Shown here: piece by piece, positions 54,157 through 61,064 of the stretch
Numbering within the stretch: the first letter of the stretch is position 1
How the letters are laid out: each line of letters starts with the position of its first letter
NCBI GenBank assembly: GCA_018266775.1
Contig: JAFDZS010000015.1
Coordinates: 186,001 to 250,000 of the forward strand
Source: Bacteroidota bacterium
GTDB lineage: Bacteria > Bacteroidota > Bacteroidia > Chitinophagales > Chitinophagaceae
DNA length: 64,000 nt
Direction: 5' to 3'
Position numbers and translations under genes: made by a program
The notes under the pieces: model-generated
Seen by the model: the letters and a program-made list of their open reading frames with translations, nothing else
Told to the model about the DNA's origin: nothing
Databases searched by the model: none

Positions 54157-56172
54157 ATGAAAAAACTTCGATTATTTATACTCTCCCTGTTGCTGATGAA
54201 TATCACATCAGCACAAAAAGGAATTACCAACACATCCGCAAGCCCCTTTGCACCATTGAAAAGTGTGAACATGGGAGAGGTGCGCTTTACAACAGGTTTT
54301 TGGGCAGAGCGTTTTGCTGTTTGCCGCGACGCCATGGTACCGCAGTTATGGAATACATATACCAGCAAAGATTTTTGTTATGCCTTCGAGAACTTCCGCA
54401 TTGCAGCAGGATTGGATACAGGGAAATTCCGCGGACCTTCTTTTCACGATGGCGATTTTTACAAAACACTGGAAGCGATGGCAGCGATGTTTGCAGCTAC
54501 CAAAGATAAAAAGCTGGATACAGAAATGGATGAAGCCATTGCAGTAATTGCCAAAGCACAAAAAGAAGATGGGTACATCTATACCAAATCCATTATAGAA
54601 CAACAGAAGAATGGTAAGGCCAAAATGTTTGATGACAAACTAAGTTTTGAAGCCTATAATTTCGGCCACCTGATGACAGCGGCATGTGTGCATTACCGGG
54701 CAACAGGTAAAACTTCGTTACTTGATGTAGCAAAGAAAGCGGCTGACTTTTTAATTGGTTTTTATAACATGGCCACACCAGAGCAGGCACGTAATGCCAT
54801 TTGTCCATCGCACTATATGGGTATTGTGGAATTATACAGAACAACGGGAGAAAAAAAATACCTCGACCTTGCAAAAAAACTGGTCGACATCCGGGGAACC
54901 ACAGAAGGAACAGATGACAATTCTGACCGTTTGCCTTTTCGTGAAATGACCAGTGTAAATGGCCATGCAGTAAGGGCAAATTACCTGTTTGCAGGAGTTG
55001 CTGATCTGTACGCAGAAATCGGTGACACCACATTAATGCATACACTAAAAATCATGTGGGATGATGTAGTGAAACATAAAATGTATGTCACCGGTGGATG
55101 TGGTGCTTTGTATGATGGGTTATCGATGGAGGGAATTTCTTACAAGCCCGATTCCATACAAAAAATACAGCAGGCTTATGGTAAAGCCTACCAGTTGCCA
55201 AACATTACTGCGCATAATGAAACCTGTGCCAATATCGGCAACCTGTTGTGGAACTGGCGCATGCTGCAGCTTACAGGCGATAGCCGTTATGCAGATGTAA
55301 TGGAGCTGGAATTATACAACAGTATTTTGTCCGGCATCAGTATGGACGGAACAAAATATTTTTATACGAATCCGCTGGCTGCCTCAAAAGAGTATCCGTA
55401 TGATTTAAGATGGAGTGGCGGAAGACAATCTTATATTTCAAAAAGTAATTGTTGTCCGCCCAATGCCATACGCACCATTGCAGAAGTGAGTGATTATATG
55501 TACAGTGTTGGCCAGGAAGGTTTGTATGTGAATTTATATGGCAGTAATGAACTGCATACTACATTATCAGACGGAACGCCAATTGTACTTGAACAGACAA
55601 CGAACTATCCCTGGGATGGAAAAATTACAATTACTTTTAAACAGGCTACCAGCAAAAAGGTGCAGGTCTTTTTGCGTATACCATCTGGAACAACAAGGCT
55701 TTCACTAAAGATTAACGGAGAATATGTAGAAACGTATGGAAGTACTGGTAAGGGGTATGTAGCTGTTATTGAAAAATGGAAAACAGGAGATCAATTAACA
55801 CTTGACCTGGTGATGCCGGTTACATTATTGGAGAGTAATCCTTTGGTGGAAGAGACCCGTAACCAGGTTGCCGTTAAATGTGGCCCTGTTGTATATTGCC
55901 TGGAATCGAATGATGTACCCGGCACAAATGTATTTGATGTAATGCTGCCGGCAAATGCAAAATGGCAAACAGTGCCAACAACCATTGCTGGCGGCAAAGT
56001 GATGGCATTGCAAACAACCGCAATGGTAAAAACAAAAGAAGACTGGAATGACCGGTTATATCAAAAATTGAATACGGAAATAAAACCAAAAACAATCCGG
56101 TTGATACCCTATTATGCATGGGCCAACCGCGGCCAGAGCGATATGACGGTTTGGATGCCGGTGATGCGGTGA
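54157..56172 (+). CDS. Secreted GH127-family hydrolase
   Basis: The 671-residue (alpha/alpha)6-barrel enzyme has a signal peptide ending TSAQ, with start at ATG 54157. RFTTGFWAERFAVCRD is the family N-terminal mark. The zinc-thiolate active site of GH127 is present: E355 and C357 in HNETCANIGNLLW, and C432-C433 in SNCCPPNAIRTIA, where C432 is the likely nucleophile by comparison with HypBA1. GH127 includes beta-L-arabinofuranosidases and, in the RG-II system of Bacteroides, an aceric acid hydrolase. Either fits this locus. A C-terminal beta-sandwich follows from about 440. Confidence 0.9.
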   Translation: MKKLRLFILSLLLMNITSAQKGITNTSASPFAPLKSVNMGEVRFTTGFWAERFAVCRDAMVPQLWNTYTSKDFCYAFENFRIAAGLDTGKFRGPSFHDGDFYKTLEAMAAMFAATKDKKLDTEMDEAIAVIAKAQKEDGYIYTKSIIEQQKNGKAKMFDDKLSFEAYNFGHLMTAACVHYRATGKTSLLDVAKKAADFLIGFYNMATPEQARNAICPSHYMGIVELYRTTGEKKYLDLAKKLVDIRGTTEGTDDNSDRLPFREMTSVNGHAVRANYLFAGVADLYAEIGDTTLMHTLKIMWDDVVKHKMYVTGGCGALYDGLSMEGISYKPDSIQKIQQAYGKAYQLPNITAHNETCANIGNLLWNWRMLQLTGDSRYADVMELELYNSILSGISMDGTKYFYTNPLAASKEYPYDLRWSGGRQSYISKSNCCPPNAIRTIAEVSDYMYSVGQEGLYVNLYGSNELHTTLSDGTPIVLEQTTNYPWDGKITITFKQATSKKVQVFLRIPSGTTRLSLKINGEYVETYGSTGKGYVAVIEKWKTGDQLTLDLVMPVTLLESNPLVEETRNQVAVKCGPVVYCLESNDVPGTNVFDVMLPANAKWQTVPTTIAGGKVMALQTTAMVKTKEDWNDRLYQKLNTEIKPKTIRLIPYYAWANRGQSDMTVWMPVMR

Positions 56173-56249
56173 TGAGTTTATTGGTTAAATAGTTAATTAG
56201 GTAATTTGTTAATTAGTTGATTAGTTTGATAATACAGCGGTAAAAAAAA
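56173..56249. repeat. AT-rich TTAATTAGTT-type repeat
   Basis: GTTTATTGGTTAAATAGTTA and TTAATTAGTTGATTAGTTTG (56177-56233) repeat degenerate 7-nt units. They are roughly the reverse complement of the array at 49130-49187. The block fills the 77-base gap before the RuBisCO-like gene. Confidence 0.45.
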
Positions 56250-57494
56250 ATGGAAAGAATAACGGCCACCTATTTTATTGAAACAGCTTTTGCTCCGGCA
56301 AAAGCTGCGGAGGTATTGGCAGGAGAGCAATCTTCAGGAACATTTGTAGCCGTGCCTGGTGAAACAGAAGAGTTAAAACAACGTTTTGCAGCAAGAGTGG
56401 AAAGTGTGGAGGCATTGGAAACGGTTGACACTCCTGCAATTCCGGGAGCAACAAGTGCAACAGGGAAATATCACCGTGCAATAGTAAAAGTAAGCTGGAG
56501 CATTGAAAACTTCGGGTATAACTTACCGGTATTAATTTCAACATTGCAGGGAAATTTATACGAGATCAAACAATTCACCGGTTTAAAATTAATGGAGATC
56601 GATTTGCCTGTATCGTTTGGTAATCATTACAGCGGCCCGGCTTTTGGTATTGAAGGTTGCCGAAGATTAACCAATGTGAATGACCGTCCATTGATTGGTA
56701 CGATTATTAAACCTTCCATTGGCTTATCGGTGGAGCAAACTGCAGGCATCGTGAAAACATTGGCTGAAGCAGGGATTGATTTTATAAAAGATGATGAGCT
56801 GTTATCGTCTTCTGCCAACTCCAATTTTAATGACCGTGTTGATGCGGTGATGAAAGTCATCAATGCACACGCTGATGCAACCGGCAAGAAAGTAATGTAC
56901 GCATTTAACCTGAGTGGTGAAGTTGACGAGATGCTGCATCGCTATGATAAAATTGTACAAAGCGGTGGCACCTGTGCTATGGTAAGCATTAACAGTGTGG
57001 GCTTATCGGCTGTAAAAAAAATAGGCGATCAAAAGCAATTAGCCATTCATGGACACAGAAATGGCTGGGGCATGTTAACACGGCATCCGTTATTAGGAAT
57101 AGATTTTAAAGCTTATCAAAAATTATGGCGCCTTGCGGGTGTGGACCAATTGCATGTGAATGGTATTCAAAATAAATTTTGGGAAAGCGATGATAGTGTG
57201 GTGCGTTCAATTGAAGCATGCCTGGCGCCAATGTATCATCATAACACAGTGCTTCCCGTAGTGTCATCAGGGCAATGGGGCGGACAGGCTTTTGAAACCT
57301 ACCGCAGAACGAAAACGGTAGACTTGTTATACATGGCTGGCGGCGGAATCATGGCGCATCCTATGGGTGCTGCTGCTGGAGTAACCGCATTGCAGCAGGC
57401 ATGGAAAGCGGCGGTGGATGGATTGAGTTTGGAAGCAGCAGCAAAACAATATCCCGGGTTTAAAAAATCAGTAGAAAAGTTTGGCAGCAAATAA
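56250..57494 (+). CDS. RuBisCO-like protein (form IV), candidate 3-oxo-isoapionate-4-phosphate-processing enzyme
   Basis: The 414-residue protein of the RuBisCO superfamily keeps most active-site groups: K154 in GTIIKPSIGLS (RuBisCO K175), carbamylation lysine and metal ligands K180, D182 and E183 in FIKDDELL, H269-R270 in HGHRNG, and H302/K309 in LHVNGIQNKFW with the same 7-residue spacing as H327/K334. RuBisCO K177 is serine here (S156), so carbon fixation is not expected. RuBisCO-like proteins paired with a DUF1537 kinase are known in D-apionate catabolism, acting as decarboxylase or transcarboxylase/hydrolase on 3-oxo-isoapionate 4-phosphate. The adjacent kinase, which overlaps it by 14 bases, and the upstream apiosidase support this. 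I cannot choose between the two reactions. Confidence 0.85.
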   Translation: MERITATYFIETAFAPAKAAEVLAGEQSSGTFVAVPGETEELKQRFAARVESVEALETVDTPAIPGATSATGKYHRAIVKVSWSIENFGYNLPVLISTLQGNLYEIKQFTGLKLMEIDLPVSFGNHYSGPAFGIEGCRRLTNVNDRPLIGTIIKPSIGLSVEQTAGIVKTLAEAGIDFIKDDELLSSSANSNFNDRVDAVMKVINAHADATGKKVMYAFNLSGEVDEMLHRYDKIVQSGGTCAMVSINSVGLSAVKKIGDQKQLAIHGHRNGWGMLTRHPLLGIDFKAYQKLWRLAGVDQLHVNGIQNKFWESDDSVVRSIEACLAPMYHHNTVLPVVSSGQWGGQAFETYRRTKTVDLLYMAGGGIMAHPMGAAAGVTALQQAWKAAVDGLSLEAAAKQYPGFKKSVEKFGSK

Positions 57495-58773
57495 AAAAAT
57501 AGTACTCGCATTTTATGGCGATGATTTTACCGGCAGCACAGATGCATTGGAATTTATTTGCCGTGCAGGTGCAAAAGCTATTTTGTTTATTGAACCGCCA
57601 ACAGCGGAACAATTGCGCATGCACCCCGATTTGGATGCGTATGGTGTGGCTGGTAAAACAAGAGCGCTGCCACCAGTGGAAATGGAAAAAATATTATTGC
57701 CCGCATTTGAACAAATGAAGGCAAGTGGAGCAAGGTATGTGCATTATAAAGTTTGTTCCACATTCGATTCTTCACCAACCATTGGCAGTATTGGAAAAGC
57801 AATTGATTGCGGAGCAACAGTTTTTAACAATACAACCATTCCGGTGCTGGGCGGCATGCCTGCATTGGGCCGCTTTTGTGTATTTGGAAATTTGTTTGCT
57901 AAAATGGGTATTGGCAGTGAAGGAAAAATATACCGGTTAGACAGGCATCCCTCCATGAGCAAACATCCTGTTACGCCTGCAGATGAAAGTGATTTAAGAA
58001 TACATCTTGGTAAACAAACCAATAAACAGATCGGGTTAATAGATATCATTGACTTAAAAAAAAACGTTGAAGAAATTAATAAAGATGAATCCGTTGTTTT
58101 AATAGACGCACTAAATGAACAGCACTTATTAAAAATTGGCGAATGGATAGCGTTGCAGGCAAAGGACCAGGTGCAATTTTGCGTAGGCTCATCAGGCATA
58201 GAATTGGCATTGGGGAAATACTGGAATGAAAAAGATTTGTTGAAACAAAAAGCAGAATGGCCGGCAGTTGAAAAGACGAATTCATTATTAGTGATATCAG
58301 GCAGTTGTTCGCCTGTAACAGCAGCGCAGATTGCTTATGCAAAAACAAACGGTTTTGAAGAAGTAATTATTGATGCAGAAAAAATTTGTACTGATGATGT
58401 AATAGAGCAAGCGGTTTTTGATGCGGTGAATCATTTGTTGCAGCAGCAAAAAAATGTAATCGTGCATACCGGCGAAAAGCAAATCAATAATTTGTCTGCT
58501 GAAAAACTGGGTACTGCATTGGGGTATATTGCAAAAACCGCGGCAGCGCAATCATTGGCAAAAAGAATTGTTGTTGCTGGTGGAGATACGAGCAGCTACG
58601 CAGCAAGAGCAATGGATATAGAAGCGGTGGAAATGATAGCGCCATTGATCATTGGTGCGCCTTTGTGTAAAGTGATGTCAAAAAATAAATGGATGCATGG
58701 AGTTGAAGTAAACTTCAAAGGCGGTCAGGTTGGAGGCGAAGATTATTTTGTAGTGATGGTAAATGGTGAATAG
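57481..58773 (+). CDS. DUF1537 four-carbon acid sugar kinase, OiaK-like
   Basis: The 430-residue kinase most likely starts at TTG 57481, overlapping the RuBisCO-like gene by 14 bases; there is no ATG early enough to keep the N-terminal motif. VLAFYGDDFTGSTDALEF is characteristic of the 3-oxo-isoapionate kinase branch, unlike ADDFTGAAELAG of the kinase at 37653. LVISGSCSPVTAAQI and VVAGGDTSSYAARAMDI are the family nucleotide-binding segments. It should phosphorylate O4 of a branched keto acid to feed the RuBisCO-like enzyme. The C-terminus VNGE and its TAG stop lie in a GTGAATA heptamer array. Confidence 0.82.
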   Translation: MAANKKIVLAFYGDDFTGSTDALEFICRAGAKAILFIEPPTAEQLRMHPDLDAYGVAGKTRALPPVEMEKILLPAFEQMKASGARYVHYKVCSTFDSSPTIGSIGKAIDCGATVFNNTTIPVLGGMPALGRFCVFGNLFAKMGIGSEGKIYRLDRHPSMSKHPVTPADESDLRIHLGKQTNKQIGLIDIIDLKKNVEEINKDESVVLIDALNEQHLLKIGEWIALQAKDQVQFCVGSSGIELALGKYWNEKDLLKQKAEWPAVEKTNSLLVISGSCSPVTAAQIAYAKTNGFEEVIIDAEKICTDDVIEQAVFDAVNHLLQQQKNVIVHTGEKQINNLSAEKLGTALGYIAKTAAAQSLAKRIVVAGGDTSSYAARAMDIEAVEMIAPLIIGAPLCKVMSKNKWMHGVEVNFKGGQVGGEDYFVVMVNGE

Positions 58774-58795
58774 TGAATAGTGAATAGTGAATGGT
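58764..58795. repeat. GTGAATA heptamers spanning the kinase stop codon
   Basis: TGGTGAA-TAGTGAA-TAGTGAA-TAGTGAA-TGGTGCG runs from 58764. The TAG stop at 58771-58773 is part of a unit. The array is the reverse complement type of the ACCATTS family, as at the PdxA stop codon. Confidence 0.65.
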
Positions 58796-58828
58796 GCGGT
58801 TTGCAAAGTAAGATTTATTTACTGTACA

Positions 58829-58910
58829 CTTGTCCCGCAGGGACATAAGGTTGGTGAAAATAATAATGGTATTGTATCTAAGTCCCTTAGGGACGACAGG
58901 TACTTCCTGC
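58829..58910. repeat. Paired palindromic repeat, copy 4
   Basis: GTCCC-GCA-GGGAC lies at 58832-58844 with tail ATAAGGTTGGTGA. GTCCC-TTA-GGGAC lies at 58882-58894 with tail GACAGGTACTTCC. Centres are 50 nt apart. It is followed at 58954-58970 by GCGTCGCCAATGAAGAT, shared with 30730-30746, and a small hairpin GGCGTGGACGCC at 59010-59021. Together these fill the 275-base gap 58774-59048. Confidence 0.68.
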
Positions 58911-59048
58911 AAAACATAATTAAAGCTCAATGGAATTACTATTGTTGAACGGAGCGTCGCCAATGAAGATTCATAGCAGCACAAAAGCTTGTTCAAAAAA
59001 GCATAATCAGGCGTGGACGCCAGATCATGCATAAAAACGCAAACAAAA

Positions 59049-59711
59049 ATGGCACAAAAAACTTTAGGATTAATTCACACCTCGGCAACACTCGTTCCGG
59101 TATTTGCAGAACTCTGTGCAAAATATTTGCCCGGTGTAAAAACGTTTAACATTGTGGATGATAGTTTGATTAGTAATACTATTGCCTGTGGCGGGTTAAC
59201 GCCATCAACAGCAAAGCGTGTGGTAAACTATGCCGCATCAGCTGAAGAAGCAGGAGCAGATTTTATTTTGTACACGTGTTCATCAATTGGCCACGCAGTG
59301 GAAACTGCCGCAACATTGAGCGGTGTACCGGTATTGCGGGTGGATCAACCAATGGCGGATCAGGCCGTGCAATCAGGGAAAAAAATTGGCGTGATCGCAA
59401 CACTTTCCACCACATTAGAACCAACCAGTGATTTGGTAAGAAGAAGGGCCATAGCTGCGGGAAAAGACATTGAATTAAAAGCCGTGTTATGCGAAGGTGC
59501 ATTTGAAGCATTGATGAATGGCGATGCAACGACACACGATAAAAAAGTAGGCGATGCATTAAAGCAATTGGTTCAGGAAGTGGATGTAATTGTATTGGCA
59601 CAGGCATCAATGGGCAGGGTGGTGGATAGTTTGGATGAAGCGGATAAAAAAATTCCAATACTGGCCAGCCCCGCAATAGCCATTCAACATGTAGCAACCA
59701 TTATCAATTAA
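59049..59711 (+). CDS. Aspartate/glutamate racemase-superfamily protein
   Basis: The 220-residue cytoplasmic protein starts at ATG 59049 (MAQKTLGLIHTSATLVPVF). The two cysteines typical of the superfamily can be placed: one in ILYTCSSIGHA and one in KAVLCEGAFEAL, with the loop VIVLAQASMGRVVD after it. This fits the hydantoin-racemase/arylmalonate-decarboxylase-like branch. Members racemise amino acids or hydantoins, or decarboxylate. Beside an acid-sugar kinase and transporter, it could epimerise or decarboxylate a sugar acid. That is a guess from context. Confidence 0.75.
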   Translation: MAQKTLGLIHTSATLVPVFAELCAKYLPGVKTFNIVDDSLISNTIACGGLTPSTAKRVVNYAASAEEAGADFILYTCSSIGHAVETAATLSGVPVLRVDQPMADQAVQSGKKIGVIATLSTTLEPTSDLVRRRAIAAGKDIELKAVLCEGAFEALMNGDATTHDKKVGDALKQLVQEVDVIVLAQASMGRVVDSLDEADKKIPILASPAIAIQHVATIIN

Positions 59712-59756
59712 AAGAAGCTACTGATATAGGCATTCATAAAATTTTGTGGCAACAAA

Positions 59757-61043
59757 ATGAACAGGCTTAATAAAATATTTTTGATTTGTAGCGGCGTTGC
59801 AGCAACGGTGTTACTGATTGGTATTGTACTGCAGCAGGAAGATATGTACAAACCGTTTGCAATAGCAACAGCAATATGTGCAGCCATTGGCCTGGGGGCA
59901 GTACCATCATTAAAAGGGTATCAATATACCGCGTGGATCATTGCAGCAGTAGTTGCCGGGATGTTGTATCCTGCTGCATTCAGTAAATGGGGCTCATTTG
60001 AATTGAGAAACAAAACAACGATCTTGCTCATCATTCAAATAGTAATGTTTGGAATGGGCATACAAATGAGCATCAAAGATTTTTCGGGCATTGCACAAAC
60101 AGGGAAAGGTGTAGCAATTGGTTTGCTATGCCATTTTTCAGTGATGCCTTTAATGGGTTTGCTGCTCACAAAAATTTTTCATTTTGAACCGGAGATTGCA
60201 GCGGGGATTATTTTAATAGGCAGTTGCAGCAGTGGTTTGGCATCAAATGTAATGGTGTATTTAGCAAGGGCCAACCTGGTATTGAGCGTTATAGTAACAG
60301 CAATGGCTACTATGCTGGCGCCATTTTTTACACCATTGCTGATGAAATTACTGGCAGGAACTTTAATAAAGATTGATTTTCTAAACATGATGCTGGAGAT
60401 CATTAAGATGGTGATCGTACCCATATTTGCTGCATTGCTGCATGATTATTTAAAACATGCTGCTGTAAAACAAACAAGAACGGTGTACAGCTTTTTTGCT
60501 GCGGCAATACTATGGCTGGGTATTGTTATCTATCTTATCTCCGGTCAAACTGAAGGAACACCGGGAACTATCAGCATCACGTTATCAGGATTTTTTGCAG
60601 GGGCAATTATTGTTGGTGTATTATATCACCGCCTGCAAAAAATATTTCCAAAGCTGGATGCTGTTATGCCGTACTGCTCCATGTTTGGTATTATTTATTT
60701 TACAACCGTAACCACCGCAGCGGGGCATGATAACTTAATGAAAGTTGGATTCTTATTATTCATAGCATCAGTGATACATAATGGCGCCGGATATTTTTTT
60801 GGTTACTGGCTCAGCCGTTTGTTTAAGCTGGATAAAAATTCAGCACGAACAGTGGCATTTGAAGTGGGCTTGCAAAATGGAGGCATGGCAAGCGGCCTCG
60901 CTGGCAGTATGGGCAAGTTGGGCACCGTGGGTTTACCGGCTGCAGTGTTTAGTCCGTGGATGAATATCAGCGGCAGTATATTGGCCAATTACTGGAGAAA
61001 AAGGCCCCCTCAATCCCCCAAAGGGAGAAGTTTGGAGCAATAG
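59757..61043 (+). CDS. Bile acid:sodium symporter (BASS)-family transporter
   Basis: The 428-residue membrane protein has an unusual pair or more of N-terminal helices (LIGIVLQQ, IATAICAAIGLG) before the ten-helix BASS core. Core marks are FGMGIQMSIKDF, CSSGLASNVMVYLARANLVLSV and FEVGLQNGGMASGLAGSMGKLGTVGLPAAVFSPW, with the discontinuous crossing helices. BASS carriers import organic acids with sodium, so a sugar acid or keto acid is plausible here. The last 13 residues (RPPQSPKGRSLEQ region) are encoded by an intergenic-type repeat at 61003-61043. Confidence 0.85.
   Translation: MNRLNKIFLICSGVAATVLLIGIVLQQEDMYKPFAIATAICAAIGLGAVPSLKGYQYTAWIIAAVVAGMLYPAAFSKWGSFELRNKTTILLIIQIVMFGMGIQMSIKDFSGIAQTGKGVAIGLLCHFSVMPLMGLLLTKIFHFEPEIAAGIILIGSCSSGLASNVMVYLARANLVLSVIVTAMATMLAPFFTPLLMKLLAGTLIKIDFLNMMLEIIKMVIVPIFAALLHDYLKHAAVKQTRTVYSFFAAAILWLGIVIYLISGQTEGTPGTISITLSGFFAGAIIVGVLYHRLQKIFPKLDAVMPYCSMFGIIYFTTVTTAAGHDNLMKVGFLLFIASVIHNGAGYFFGYWLSRLFKLDKNSARTVAFEVGLQNGGMASGLAGSMGKLGTVGLPAAVFSPWMNISGSILANYWRKRPPQSPKGRSLEQ
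61003..61043 (-). repeat. CCCCTT/AAGGGG element inside the BASS 3' end
   Basis: Read on the minus strand, this segment matches the unit at 30835-30890: CTCCAAACTTCTCCC, then TTTGGGGGATTGAGGGGGCC. It encodes the transporter's last codons and contains its stop. The gene probably once ended elsewhere and acquired this tail. Confidence 0.6.
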
Positions 61044-61064
61044 AAATGTAAAGCATTATTTAAA

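Noticed and set aside
56250..57494. Carbon-fixing RuBisCO
   Set aside because: The protein is of RuBisCO-like type with K177 replaced, there is no small subunit or phosphoribulokinase, and the neighbours are catabolic.
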